NCBI RefSeq assembly: GCF_023517775.1
Contig: NZ_CP082904.1
Coordinates: forward strand, 3,162,001-3,226,000
Source: Mixta hanseatica
GTDB taxonomy: Bacteria; Pseudomonadota; Gammaproteobacteria; Enterobacterales; Enterobacteriaceae
Reading direction: 5' to 3'
Length of the DNA: 64,000 nt
This document shows, in pieces, positions 1 to 8,945 of this stretch; within the stretch, counting starts at the first letter, position 1; each line of letters opens with the position of its first letter. Below the pieces are notes generated by a model that was not told the DNA's origin, ran no database searches, and saw only the letters and a program-made list of their open reading frames with translations. The translations under genes and the position numbers were made by a program.

Positions 1-420
1 TACGTCCAGCAGCGGCAGGCCCGCAGCGCTGACGGAATCTTCAATGCCACGCACCAGCGCGCTGTCGGTTCTGACTTCCACCTGCGCATAGCCAAACTCA
101 CGCTCGCTGGAGCCTTCTACTTTGCCGCCCAGCTGCATCGCCATGGTCTGCATGCCATAGCACACGCCCAGTACCGGCACGCCAGCGTTAAACACATATT
201 CCGGCGCGCGCGGGCTGTTAAGCTCGGTGGTGCTTTCCGGGCCGCCAGAGAGGATGATCCCGCTCGGCTTAAAGCCACGGATCTGCTCTTCAGTCACATC
301 CCACGCCCAAAGCTCACAGTAAACGCCCAGTTCACGCACGCGACGCGCGACCAGCTGGGTGTACTGCGAACCGAAATCGAGGATTAAAATACGGTGCTTA
401 TGAATATTTTCCGTCGTCAT
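1..420 (-). CDS. guaA: GMP synthase (glutamine-hydrolysing), N-terminal part
   Basis: The minus strand from position 420 encodes the first 140 residues of GMP synthase; the rest lies beyond the left edge. The visible part is the class I glutamine amidotransferase domain, which releases ammonia from glutamine for amination of XMP to GMP. The nucleophile motif GVCYGMQ (Cys near residue 87) and the early strand [20 protein letters not shown] are intact. The start is the ATG at 418-420. It follows guaB by about 70 bases on the same strand, the usual guaBA operon. The ATP-pyrophosphatase and dimerisation domains cannot be seen. Confidence 0.97.
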   Translation of the reverse strand, partial: MTTENIHKHRILILDFGSQYTQLVARRVRELGVYCELWAWDVTEEQIRGFKPSGIILSGGPESTTELNSPRAPEYVFNAGVPVLGVCYGMQTMAMQLGGKVEGSSEREFGYAQVEVRTDSALVRGIEDSVSAAGLPLLDV

Positions 421-454
421 TAAGGCAATTCCAGGGCGATAAACTCAATAAAAG

Positions 455-474
455 CGCCCGGCTGAAGCCGGGCG
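455..474 (-). terminator. Hairpin in the guaB-guaA spacer
   Basis: A perfect 8-bp stem (CGCCCGGC/GCCGGGCG) with a TGAA loop lies between guaB and guaA. Read on the minus strand it is followed by CTTTTATT, a short T-rich tail, so it may act as a partial terminator or an mRNA-processing hairpin that tunes guaA against guaB. The weak T-tract argues against full termination. Confidence 0.5.
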
Positions 475-488
475 AGAAAGGTTCGGGA

Positions 489-1955
489 TTAGGATCCCAT
501 GCGGTAGTTCGGAGACTCTTTCGTAATGGTCACGTCATGAACGTGGCTTTCCGAAATGCCCGCGCCGCTGATACGAACAAATTCTGCTTTGGTGCGTAGT
601 TCTTCAATGGTGGCGCAACCGGTCAGCCCCATGCAAGAGCGCAGGCCGCCCATCTGCTGGTGAACGATCTCTTTCAGGCGGCCTTTATACGCCACGCGGC
701 CTTCGATCCCTTCCGGCACCAGCTTATCCGCAGCGTTGTCGCTCTGGAAATAACGGTCGGAAGAGCCTTTGGACATCGCGCCCAGAGAACCCATGCCACG
801 ATAGGATTTAAACGCGCGTCCCTGATAGAGTTCAATCTCGCCCGGAGATTCTTCAGTACCGGCCAGCATAGAACCGACCATTACGCAGGCGGCGCCAGCC
901 GCAATCGCTTTCGCGATATCGCCAGAGAAACGAATGCCGCCATCGGCAATTACCGGTACGCCGGTACCTTCCAGCGCTTCTACCGCATCGGAAACCGCAG
1001 TGATCTGCGGCACGCCGACGCCGGTCACGATACGGGTGGTGCAGATAGAACCCGGGCCAATACCCACTTTCACCGCGCTTACGCCCGCCTCGGCCAGCGC
1101 TCGAGCGCCTGCGCCGGTAGCGACGTTGCCGCCGATGATTTGCAGATCGGGATATTTAGCGCGGGTTGCGCGAATGCGCTGCAGCACGCCTTCGGAATGG
1201 CCGTGAGAAGAGTCAATCAGCAATACGTCAACCCCAGCGGCAACCAGCGCATCTATGCGCTCTTCGTTGCCGGCGCCGGCACCGACCGCCGCGCCGACGC
1301 GCAGGCGGCCATGCTCATCTTTACAGGCCAGCGGTTTACGCTCTGCCTTCTGGAAATCTTTCACGGTGATCATGCCCAGCAGGCGGAAACTGTCATCCAC
1401 CACCAGCGCTTTTTCCACGCGCTTCTCGTGCATTCTCTGCAGCACGACTTCGCGCGCTTCACCCTCTTTCACCGTTACCAGCCGCTCTTTCGGCGTCATT
1501 ACCGCCGTCACCGGCAGGCTCAGATCGGTAACGAAACGCACATCGCGACCGGTAATAATGCCCACCAGTCGGTTATCGTCACTCACCACCGGATAACCGG
1601 CAAAACCGTTACGCTCGGTTAACTCTTTTACTTCGCGCAGCGTGGTGGTCGGCAATACGGTTTGTGGATCGGTCACCACGCCGCTTTCATGTTTTTTCAC
1701 CTTGCGCACTTCTTCAGCCTGGCGCTCAATGGACATATTCTTGTGGATAAAGCCCAGCCCGCCTTCCTGCGCCAGTGCGATAGCCAGACCGGCTTCGGTC
1801 ACGGTATCCATAGCAGCAGAGAGCATTGGAATGTTCAGACGAATTTTTTTGGTCAGTTGGGTACTGAGATCGGCCGTGTTAGGCAGGACAGTAGAGTGAG
1901 CAGGAACGAGCAAAACGTCGTCAAAAGTGAGTGCTTCTTTAGCGATTCGTAGCAT
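489..1955 (-). CDS. guaB: Inosine-5'-monophosphate dehydrogenase
   Basis: This 488-residue protein oxidises IMP to XMP with NAD+, the first committed step to GMP. It has the (beta/alpha)8 barrel, interrupted near residues 95-205 by a pair of CBS domains (segments [11 protein letters not shown] and [11 protein letters not shown]). The catalytic-cysteine loop GPGSICTTR falls near residue 305, and the IMP-binding GGIRFSGD and flap segments follow. Length matches the E. coli enzyme. It is the first gene of guaBA and diverges from xseA; a PurR-like box and a good -10 box lie upstream. Confidence 0.98.
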   Translation of the reverse strand: MLRIAKEALTFDDVLLVPAHSTVLPNTADLSTQLTKKIRLNIPMLSAAMDTVTEAGLAIALAQEGGLGFIHKNMSIERQAEEVRKVKKHESGVVTDPQTVLPTTTLREVKELTERNGFAGYPVVSDDNRLVGIITGRDVRFVTDLSLPVTAVMTPKERLVTVKEGEAREVVLQRMHEKRVEKALVVDDSFRLLGMITVKDFQKAERKPLACKDEHGRLRVGAAVGAGAGNEERIDALVAAGVDVLLIDSSHGHSEGVLQRIRATRAKYPDLQIIGGNVATGAGARALAEAGVSAVKVGIGPGSICTTRIVTGVGVPQITAVSDAVEALEGTGVPVIADGGIRFSGDIAKAIAAGAACVMVGSMLAGTEESPGEIELYQGRAFKSYRGMGSLGAMSKGSSDRYFQSDNAADKLVPEGIEGRVAYKGRLKEIVHQQMGGLRSCMGLTGCATIEELRTKAEFVRISGAGISESHVHDVTITKESPNYRMGS

Positions 1956-2006
1956 GGCAATATCTCAACCTGGGGTGAATGAGAACAGATAAAATATTGC
2001 CGCGGC

Positions 2007-2012
2007 ATTATA
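2007..2012 (-). promoter_or_regulatory. -10 box of the guaBA promoter
   Basis: The minus strand reads TATAAT exactly here, about 50 bases upstream of the guaB ATG. No strong -35 hexamer is seen; the region where it should lie overlaps the PurR-like operator, which fits a repressible promoter. Confidence 0.6.
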
Positions 2013-2016
2013 CAGG

Positions 2017-2032
2017 GCGTAATCGGTTGCCT
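2017..2032. promoter_or_regulatory. PurR-type operator upstream of guaB
   Basis: GCGTAATCGGTTGCCT resembles the palindromic PurR consensus ACGCAAACGTTTGCGT, with the central CG and most outer positions kept. It lies directly upstream of the guaB -10 box, so a bound repressor would cover the -35 region. guaBA is a known PurR target in E. coli; binding here is inferred from the match. Confidence 0.6.
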
Positions 2033-2124
2033 CCAGCTTTTTTTCAGAAAATGTCTTGATCATCCCCGACAGCCATGTAGTATCGACTAATTAACTCGCT
2101 GATTTATTATTTGATCCCTATCAC

Positions 2125-3489
2125 ATGTCGCTACCTCCTTCCGCCAATATTTTTACCGTTAGCCGTCTTAACACCACGGTGCGTCAGCTGCTGGAAGGCG
2201 AAATGGGACATATCTGGCTCAGCGCTGAAATCTCCAACTTTACCCAGCCCGCTTCCGGCCACTGGTACTTTACGCTTAAAGACGATACCGCCCAGGTGCG
2301 CAGCGCGATGTTTCGCAACAGCAACCGCCGCGTGACCTTTCGTCCACAGCATGGCCAGCAGGTGCTGGTGCGCGCTACGGTCACGCTTTATGAGCCGCGC
2401 GGCGACTATCAGCTGATCGTGGAGAGCATGCATCCAGCCGGCGAAGGATTGCTGCAACAGCAGTTTGAACAGCTGAAGCAGCGGCTGGCGGCGGAAGGCC
2501 TGTTTGAGCAGCAGCATAAACAGCCGCTACCCGATCCGGCGCGCCAGGTCGGCGTGATCACCTCCGCTACCGGCGCGGCGCTGCATGACGTGCTGCGCGT
2601 GCTGCATCGTCGCGATCCTTCCCTGCCGGTGATCATCTATCCCACGGTGGTACAGGGCAATGACGCACCCGCCGCGATTGTCCGCGCCATCGAACTGGCT
2701 AACCAGCGCAATGAGTGTGACGTGCTGATCGTAGGGCGCGGTGGTGGCTCGCTGGAAGATTTATGGTGTTTCAATGATGAACGCGTGGCGCGGGCTATTT
2801 TTGCCAGCCGTATTCCGATTGTCAGCGCCGTCGGCCATGAAACCGACGTGACGATTGCCGATTTCGTCGCCGATCTGCGCGCCCCGACGCCTTCGGCGGC
2901 GGCGGAAATGGTCAGCCGTAACCAGGTGGAACTGCTGCGTCAGCTGCAGTCACAGCAGTCGCGGCTGGAAATGGCGATGGATTATTATCTGGCTCAGCAA
3001 CAGCGTAGCTTTACCCGTCTGCAGCATCGTTTGCAGCAGCAGCATCCGCAGCTGCGACTGGCACGTCAGCAGACCACCCTGTTCCGCCTGCAGCGTCGGC
3101 TGGATGAGGCGATGCAACTACAGCTGCGTGACGCTACGCGTCGGCAGGATCGTCTGGCGCAGCGCCTGACGGTCCAGCAGCCGCAGCGCAATATCAACCG
3201 GGCGCAGCAGCAGCTTCAGCAGTGGCATTATCGCCTGGCGCAGGCGATGCAGCAGCGGCTGAGCGAAGAGAAGCAGCGCTTTAGCGTGTTGGCGGCGCAT
3301 CTGGACGGCGTCAGTCCGCTGGCGACGCTGGCGCGCGGCTTTAGCGTGACGCAAACGCCTGCCGGTGAAGTGCTGAAAGAGACGCATCAGGTGCAGCCCG
3401 GCGAGACATTACAAACTCGCCTGCAGGACGGCTGGATAGAGAGCGAAGTGAAAGCGATCGTGCCATTTACTGGCGTGGTGGTGAAATAA
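2125..3489 (+). CDS. xseA: Exodeoxyribonuclease VII large subunit, altered C-terminus
   Basis: XseA is the catalytic subunit of exonuclease VII, which degrades single-stranded DNA from both ends with the small subunit XseB. The 454 residues show the N-terminal OB-fold ([17 protein letters not shown] to about residue 100), the nuclease core with [15 protein letters not shown] near residue 210 and [25 protein letters not shown], then a long Gln/Arg-rich coiled coil. The last seven residues (FTGVVVK) follow a 19-bp sequence repeated 3,065 bp downstream, where the reading frame continues into a Lys/Arg-rich tail like that of other XseA proteins. The native end was therefore displaced by an insertion; the nuclease core is unaffected. 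Confidence 0.96.
   Translation: MSLPPSANIFTVSRLNTTVRQLLEGEMGHIWLSAEISNFTQPASGHWYFTLKDDTAQVRSAMFRNSNRRVTFRPQHGQQVLVRATVTLYEPRGDYQLIVESMHPAGEGLLQQQFEQLKQRLAAEGLFEQQHKQPLPDPARQVGVITSATGAALHDVLRVLHRRDPSLPVIIYPTVVQGNDAPAAIVRAIELANQRNECDVLIVGRGGGSLEDLWCFNDERVARAIFASRIPIVSAVGHETDVTIADFVADLRAPTPSAAAEMVSRNQVELLRQLQSQQSRLEMAMDYYLAQQQRSFTRLQHRLQQQHPQLRLARQQTTLFRLQRRLDEAMQLQLRDATRRQDRLAQRLTVQQPQRNINRAQQQLQQWHYRLAQAMQQRLSEEKQRFSVLAAHLDGVSPLATLARGFSVTQTPAGEVLKETHQVQPGETLQTRLQDGWIESEVKAIVPFTGVVVK
3446..3464 (+). repeat. Left 19-bp direct repeat (att-like) inside xseA
   Basis: AAGTGAAAGCGATCGTGCC is identical to positions 6511-6529. It is xseA coding sequence (codons for VKAIVP). The flanking bases differ on both sides, so the exact repeat is 19 bp. 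It is the left boundary of the inserted islet. Confidence 0.9.
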
Positions 3490-3520
3490 ACGAATCATAC
3501 CGCCAACGCTTTATTCAGCA

Positions 3521-3562
3521 TGGCTCATTGCTGAGATGAGCCACTGTTCCTCTCTGAACAGT
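3521..3562. terminator. Two adjacent hairpins between xseA and the phosphoesterase gene
   Basis: TGGCTCAT (3521-3528) pairs with ATGAGCCA (3536-3543), and a second stem ACTGTTC/GAACAGT spans 3543-3562. They sit in the gap between the convergent xseA and phosphoesterase genes. No clear T-run follows, so they could be weak terminators or structural ends of the inserted element. Confidence 0.4.
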
Positions 3563-3645
3563 AAATAGTGAAATAACACTATCCGTACCATTCGTCGAAG
3601 CAGCAGCGTTGACGGTATTGTTAAATGGCTATCTGACTGGCCAGA

Positions 3646-5634
3646 TCAACCAATATCATGCATTTCCCAGTGCATACCATCAGAAACATAAACCAGGCGC
3701 TGGCCTTTTCTTACCGTCGTGACGCTGTCATTGACATCAATTGTTGAACTGTAAGAAGCGTTATGTTTTATAAATATTGCTTTCCCCTTAAACTTGCCGG
3801 GAGTCGGAAAATGCATGTTAGGGGACCAGTTGCCATCCCACGTGGAAATAACAACCGAATCGGTTTGTTGCAATGCGTCAGAAAGGAGCTCGTCAGACAA
3901 GTCGATCCCGTTGACCACAGGCACTTCAAAAGACTGGGAGAAACCATCATCTATTGATTGCTCAACACAGGGCGCAGCTGAAACACGGCTCCTTGCGCTG
4001 ATATATTCCCAATAGGCATTACTGGTTTCGCCTGCTGGCAGCGGCTTATCACCTGAACTTTCGCTTTTTGCCTTAAAATAGCGCACGTTAGATATACTGT
4101 TGCCATTCAGATCGGTCAGTTCCCACTTCTGATAATTATTACCATGACTCAATGTGGATCGGGTGCCATAGGCTTCTCCGCCAGCGTTAGCATCCAGTAA
4201 ACGATGAGTAGCACGGTTCCGTAGTTGAATAAGACCACCATCATCATATTTTAATATTTCCCATTGCTGATAAGGCCCAGCGTTCCACCATTTAGTATAA
4301 ATTTCGCCATCGCCGTCTCCATCCAGTATTCTTTTATCTTTATTGTGAATTACCCTGTAAAAATCCTGTCCATAGGCATTTGTTGATAAATGTTCTATTC
4401 TCCAACGCATATATGGATTATTGGTTTGTGATTTGTTGGTATATACCTCACCATTAGCATTGCTATCAAGCGCTCTTGATGTTTGATACTGTTTTAAAAT
4501 AAAAACTTCCCGATCGCTTTGGATCAGTTTGCTTTTTACAATATCACCAGGCTGGACATTATCGCCTGGCTTAAGGCAAGCAGGAGGCGCTTTTGGCATA
4601 TTAACAGGATCGTGATTTTCTACCAGTTTCACCTTATGATTTTTTACCTGATAGCTTTGAACCTGGAAACTATCCCATTTTACGTTCAGGATATCAAAAT
4701 ATCCTGAATAGAGCGCTCCGGTAGTATATATCGGAACCTCACCAAACACCTCTTTATAATACTCTTTTTGGGGTTCATGAGTATGCCCAACAAAAACCGC
4801 AGAAATCTTATACTCTTCGAGCATAGCTTTTAGCGCAGCTTTCTGCCATGCCGTTGCCTCTTTAACATATTCAAGGCCATGGAAATTAAGGAAAATATTC
4901 CTGACTCCACGTTTTCTGGCCAGAGCCAGGTCATGTCTTAACCATGCAAGCGAGTCGTTAATGGTATAGGCGTAACCAAAATGTTGAATGTAATCTGTAT
5001 GGGTTGGTGCCAGCTGAAGTTGCACAAAATGACTGGTGCCACTTGCAGGTGAGAAATCATCCCAAGAGTATGAAAAGCTAGCCATACTCTTATTTGAATT
5101 TCTCTTGGCATAGTCCATATCAAAATTTTTCAGTCTGGAGCTATATTTAGCGGTAAGATCTTCCAGATGCTGCAACATATAAAAGGCGCAGGCATTAGTG
5201 GAGAAATCCAATTTTCCCGGCCGGGTACAGTCAAGAACGTTATTCTCATAATCATGGTTGCCATAGCCGAGATATAGCGGAAGTTTCAATACATCGCCAT
5301 AAGCCTCGTAGTACGACTTAAGCTGCGCATCTCTGCCAAATTCAGTAATATCGCCATTGATAATGCCAAACCGGAGTTTTAATTCATCTACCTTAGAATT
5401 TATCCCTCTGGCTACCGCCTGATTAAATCCGACCCATTTCCCTGAACTGGCTCCATCGTTAGGATCGGGATATCCACTTCCTTGCCCTAATCGCCACGCC
5501 TGCGGGCCGGCCATAATTAAATATTTAGTCCCCAAATCTGATGCAGTAAATTCGCTGGCGAAGCTATTGCATGCGCTCCCAGAGAGCAATAATAAGACCA
5601 ACAGCTGCTTTCTTCTCTGTTTCTTCTCTTTCAT
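3646..5634 (-). CDS. Secreted calcineurin-like phosphoesterase with ricin-type beta-trefoil
   Basis: The chosen ATG (5632-5634) has the Shine-Dalgarno sequence AAAGGA and begins a signal peptide (MKEKKQRRKQLLVLLLLSG..., likely cut after NSFA); an in-frame ATG 17 codons upstream lacks these. The 662-residue product has a metallophosphoesterase domain (about 37-335) with GDITE near 94, GNHD near 125, NFHG near 252 and GHTHEP near 283. Motif I, where related proteins have Asp (DPQxW), reads GPQAW. Next comes a beta-trefoil (about 373-508) with three QxW-like repeats (MRW, QQW, QKW), a short region ending YWEYIS resembling carbohydrate-binding modules, and a beta-rich C-terminal domain. Exported, glycan-targeted hydrolase is an inference; the substrate is unknown. 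It is the sole cargo of an AT-rich islet. Confidence 0.8.
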   Translation of the reverse strand: MKEKKQRRKQLLVLLLLSGSACNSFASEFTASDLGTKYLIMAGPQAWRLGQGSGYPDPNDGASSGKWVGFNQAVARGINSKVDELKLRFGIINGDITEFGRDAQLKSYYEAYGDVLKLPLYLGYGNHDYENNVLDCTRPGKLDFSTNACAFYMLQHLEDLTAKYSSRLKNFDMDYAKRNSNKSMASFSYSWDDFSPASGTSHFVQLQLAPTHTDYIQHFGYAYTINDSLAWLRHDLALARKRGVRNIFLNFHGLEYVKEATAWQKAALKAMLEEYKISAVFVGHTHEPQKEYYKEVFGEVPIYTTGALYSGYFDILNVKWDSFQVQSYQVKNHKVKLVENHDPVNMPKAPPACLKPGDNVQPGDIVKSKLIQSDREVFILKQYQTSRALDSNANGEVYTNKSQTNNPYMRWRIEHLSTNAYGQDFYRVIHNKDKRILDGDGDGEIYTKWWNAGPYQQWEILKYDDGGLIQLRNRATHRLLDANAGGEAYGTRSTLSHGNNYQKWELTDLNGNSISNVRYFKAKSESSGDKPLPAGETSNAYWEYISARSRVSAAPCVEQSIDDGFSQSFEVPVVNGIDLSDELLSDALQQTDSVVISTWDGNWSPNMHFPTPGKFKGKAIFIKHNASYSSTIDVNDSVTTVRKGQRLVYVSDGMHWEMHDIG

Positions 5635-6510
5635 ATATAGTCCTTTATCTGTCATTATCCTGATACTTTTATCTACGCTTTTCACGGATCACGGAGCATT
5701 CCGGTTAATGCGCTTTATGGCCGCCTGAAGTCTTATCACAACCCGACGTCTGGCTTGTTGTCTTCGGCGTCATCACCTGACTACAGGTAAACGGCACCGT
5801 ACAGTTACACTAACAAGTAATGAGGATTAACTACAAAACCAAGTCTCTTAAATAAGAAATTAATTTTTACCAACCTATCCATCCAAGGCATTTTTTAGAT
5901 ATCAATTACATATGTTTTAAGTAATGCTTTTAGAAAAGTGCTTGCAGTCATAGCGGCGGGGTTTTATCTGCGCCTGTAAGATTTCGCGACCCGCTGAGTC
6001 CTGCCAGGCAAGTCGTTGCTTATAATCTAAAAAAGGTTTATGGCGGTAACGATGTCAAACACTAACAAACATAACCATTAAACGGATCGTCAAACAGCAG
6101 CATTGCAGCATATATCTGGCGTAATGGGCTTAAGGAAGTTATAAAGCATTCAGTAAACCGAATAGAGAAAGTTGCAGGGATAAAATTAAAACAATAATGA
6201 ATACTTAAATTATGTAGTTTCAGGCCTGGCGTTATTGAAACTCCAGCCATATTTGGCAACTTAATTTCTCTGTTGGTTTTGTTGCAGTGTAATCCAGGGG
6301 TATCCCCTATTTTTCGCCATCAGGCGCACTTAATATTTATCCATTATCAGGTTGTTTTACAATGCAACAATTCATGTCAATAACCGCCAGGTAAAGGGCA
6401 GTATTTCATGTATTTATTCGATGGGGGCGCTGGAAGAAAGTTAGCCCTAACTAAAACAGATTATCGCTATATATCGCCAGGGTTTTGCTTTAAGCAGAGT
6501 GGGAAAAATA
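5635..6510. other. AT-rich non-coding right part of the xseA islet
   Basis: About 880 bases upstream of the phosphoesterase gene hold no credible gene. The longest open frame (6062-6259, minus, 65 codons) has no good ribosome-binding site and no recognisable features. The base composition is much more AT-rich than neighbouring core genes. A small inverted repeat AGTTAG-CC-CTAACT lies at 6439-6452. The segment presumably carries the phosphoesterase promoter and the right end of the element. Confidence 0.5.
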
Positions 6511-6529
6511 AAGTGAAAGCGATCGTGCC
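6511..6529 (+). repeat. Right 19-bp direct repeat (att-like)
   Basis: Exact copy of 3446-3464, lying at the junction between the AT-rich islet and the displaced xseA 3' end. Together the two copies look like attL/attR of an integration event. Confidence 0.9.
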
Positions 6530-6566
6530 GCTGAAAAAGCCGCGCAGAAAACGCGCGGCCGACTAG
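6513..6566 (+). pseudogene. Displaced 3' end of xseA
   Basis: In the xseA frame these 18 codons read VKAIVPLKKPRRKRAAD followed by TAG. The Lys/Arg-rich end resembles the native C-terminus of enterobacterial XseA (the E. coli tail is similarly basic). Joined to codon 441 of the upstream gene it would give a 458-residue XseA, close to the 456 of E. coli. It has no start of its own. Confidence 0.85.
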
Positions 6567-6570
6567 TTAG

Positions 6571-8931
6571 CTACAGACGATACGCCATGCCCTGCGCGCC
6601 GTTAACCCACAGCTCGCGCTGCTCGCCGGGCGGCAGCGTAAACTGCAAACGCCGCCAGGCGGGCTGATAGCGCCCTTCCCGCGCCACGTTAAGCTCAATG
6701 CGCGTCGCGCTACAGCTCATGCGCCAGCGCAGCCAGAGGGCATCGCCTGTGCGCCAGCCGTGGCTTTCGCCGTCATCCTCAAAAATCATCCCCTCGCTCT
6801 GCCCTTCCGCCAGCGGGAACAGCCGTAGCTCACGCTGGTCGTCCGCTGCGGCATCCACATGCGCCATGCGCTGCGACAGCGGCAGCCCAGCCCCGGCACG
6901 CACCAGCAGCGGCAGCCGCTCCAGCGGCGCATCCAGCGAGATCCACTGCCCGCCGCCGTACCACTGACCGCTCCAGAAGCAATACCAGCCCGTGCCGTTA
7001 TCCGGCAGCCAAAGCGCGCGCTGACGCTGGCCCGGCTCTACCACGCTGGCCACCAGCAGATCGCGTCCGATAAGGAAATCATCCGTTTCCTGCCAGGTTT
7101 GTGCGTCATGTTCATGATCGAGGAAGGTGGGCCGCAGCATCGGCTCATCGCAGGCGCTGGCCTGCCACAACAGGGTATAAAAATAAGGCAGCAGACGATA
7201 GCGCAGCCGGATCGCTTCACGCACTATCGCCGTCACGCCGGGGTACATCCAGGGTTCATTCACCGTGCCATCATCGTTCCACGAGTGGATGGTAAAGCGC
7301 GGATGCATTACGCCGTTCTGCACCCAGCGAACAAACAGCTCCGCATCCGGCCTGTCGCCGGAGAAGCCGCCGACATCATGCCCGACGTTATACAATCCGG
7401 AAAGGCTCATCCCCAACCCCATGCGGATGTTGTAGCGCAACGTTTGCCAGCTGGTACGGTTGTCGCCGCTCCAGGTCTGCACATAGCGCTGCATACCGGC
7501 GCAGCCGGAACGTGAAATCAGGTAAGGCCGCCGCTGCGGGGCGAAACGCTGCTGCGCCTCCAGCGAGGCGCGCATCATCAGCAGCGGCATCACCGGGCGA
7601 ATATGCTTAATCGCCACCGGACGGCCAAAGCCGTGACAGCGCGCCTCGCCGTCCCAGATTTCATATTCGTTGTTGTCGTTCCAGGTGGCGTCGATGCCCA
7701 TTTCCAGCAGTTGATCGGAGACGCCCTGCTGCCACCAGCGGATCGCCGCCGGGTTGGTAAAATCGAGATGGGACCCTTCGTCATCCCAAAAACAGGAGCG
7801 TTCCGGCGCATCGCTTTCTGAATCACGGATAAACAGCCCCTGCTGCGCCACCTCTGCGTAGCGCGGATGGTCCTGCAGCAGACAGGGTTTGATATTGGCC
7901 GCCAGACGCAGCCCGGCATCATGAAAGGCCTGACTGAGCGCCCGCGGCTGCGGCACTTTTTCATGGTTCCAGTTAAACACGTAACGCTTGTTGCCGATGG
8001 AGGTGTAGCCGGATGAGAGCTGAAAAGAGTCGCAGGGAATCGCATGCTGATGGCAGAGCTGAATAAACTGCTGTAGCTGCTGCTGCGCATCAGGCGCATC
8101 GGTATAATGCATCGTCGAGCCGCTGTAGCCGAGGCTCCATTTCGGGCCGAAACAGGTTCTACCGGTGAGCCGCACAAAAGCTTTGGTTACATCCAGTACC
8201 TGGGGGCCAAAAAACAGGTAATAGTCGAGATCGCCCGCCTCCGCCTGATAGCGCCGGTAGGGCTGATGATAGTTATCCAGCTCATTGCCGAGGTCCAGCC
8301 AGCAGCTGCTGAGGTTATCGTAAAACAGGCCGAAACTGACCTGCCCATGACGGGTAATGGTAAAAGGGATATGTTTATAGAGCGGATCGGTGCTGGCGGC
8401 GTTATAACCCATCGCGTCAAGGTTGCGCATCTCGAAACGCCGGCCGCTACGTTCAAGATCGCCCGATTTTTCTCCCAGCCCGTAGTAGCGATCGTCGGCG
8501 AAACGTCGCTGATAGTGCGCCACGCCATCGCCGTGCATATTTAACAGATAGGCGCTGGTGCGGCGATCTTCGGTCAACAATCGCCACTGATGGTCGTTAT
8601 CAAGATATTCCCACTGCAGCCAGAGCGGCTGATGCACCGTTACGCGCAGGGTCTGACTGCTGATCACCAGACGATCGTCATGCTTTTGCAAATGATAGCC
8701 CGGCAGGCTGAAGCCCTGTACGCTCAGGCGATCGCGCCCTTCCCAGGGCACATCCTCTTCTGGCGCGATGCTCCAGGTGCGATCCAGCGCCAGCTCACCA
8801 TGGCGTTTGATAAGGACGCGAAACAGCGACGGTTCCAGTACATAGAGAACAAACAGATGCCGCCCATCCACCTGCAATTCGATCCTGTCGGCGTACTCTC
8901 CCACCAGCGTCCAGTTTTTTAGCGTTTTCAT
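6571..8931 (-). CDS. Glycoside hydrolase family 31 alpha-glucosidase-type enzyme
   Basis: A 786-residue GH31 enzyme. The catalytic nucleophile lies in WNDNNE (Asp near residue 419) and the general acid/base in WSGDNRTSW (Asp near 490), in the order expected for this family: N-terminal beta-sandwich, (beta/alpha)8 barrel, C-terminal beta domains. No signal peptide is seen, so it is probably cytoplasmic and acts on an imported alpha-linked glycoside. The ATG at 8929-8931 is preferred over the GTG two codons upstream because GGAG is correctly spaced from it. It lies just downstream of the MFS transporter gene, forming a two-gene operon. The exact substrate (alpha-glucoside, alpha-xyloside or sulfoquinovoside) cannot be told. 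Confidence 0.9.
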   Translation of the reverse strand: MKTLKNWTLVGEYADRIELQVDGRHLFVLYVLEPSLFRVLIKRHGELALDRTWSIAPEEDVPWEGRDRLSVQGFSLPGYHLQKHDDRLVISSQTLRVTVHQPLWLQWEYLDNDHQWRLLTEDRRTSAYLLNMHGDGVAHYQRRFADDRYYGLGEKSGDLERSGRRFEMRNLDAMGYNAASTDPLYKHIPFTITRHGQVSFGLFYDNLSSCWLDLGNELDNYHQPYRRYQAEAGDLDYYLFFGPQVLDVTKAFVRLTGRTCFGPKWSLGYSGSTMHYTDAPDAQQQLQQFIQLCHQHAIPCDSFQLSSGYTSIGNKRYVFNWNHEKVPQPRALSQAFHDAGLRLAANIKPCLLQDHPRYAEVAQQGLFIRDSESDAPERSCFWDDEGSHLDFTNPAAIRWWQQGVSDQLLEMGIDATWNDNNEYEIWDGEARCHGFGRPVAIKHIRPVMPLLMMRASLEAQQRFAPQRRPYLISRSGCAGMQRYVQTWSGDNRTSWQTLRYNIRMGLGMSLSGLYNVGHDVGGFSGDRPDAELFVRWVQNGVMHPRFTIHSWNDDGTVNEPWMYPGVTAIVREAIRLRYRLLPYFYTLLWQASACDEPMLRPTFLDHEHDAQTWQETDDFLIGRDLLVASVVEPGQRQRALWLPDNGTGWYCFWSGQWYGGGQWISLDAPLERLPLLVRAGAGLPLSQRMAHVDAAADDQRELRLFPLAEGQSEGMIFEDDGESHGWRTGDALWLRWRMSCSATRIELNVAREGRYQPAWRRLQFTLPPGEQRELWVNGAQGMAYRL

Positions 8932-8945
8932 ATCCACTCCAGCAT

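Larger units (their letters stand above)
3446..6510. mobile_element. 3,065-bp integrated islet at the 3' end of xseA
   Basis: Two perfect 19-bp direct repeats exactly 3,065 bp apart bracket an AT-rich segment. Reading on from the right copy in the xseA frame gives a basic tail and a stop (6513-6566) that match an XseA C-terminus, whereas the frame through the left copy ends in an unrelated seven-residue tail. This is the pattern left by site-specific integration into a gene's 3' end. The only gene inside is the secreted phosphoesterase at 3646-5634; no integrase, transposase or terminal inverted repeat was found. It may be a decayed element, one mobilised in trans, or a product of short-homology recombination. 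Confidence 0.75.

Noticed and set aside
660..1622. A 320-codon open frame on the plus strand
   Set aside because: It is the antisense shadow of guaB, a fully conserved gene, with no features of its own.
6062..6259. A 65-codon minus-strand frame in the AT-rich part of the islet
   Set aside because: No credible ribosome-binding site, no recognisable motif, and low-complexity AT-rich sequence; treated as non-coding.
3446..6529. Insertion by a transposon
   Set aside because: The duplicated target is 19 bp, longer than common transposon duplications, and no terminal inverted repeats or transposase were found.
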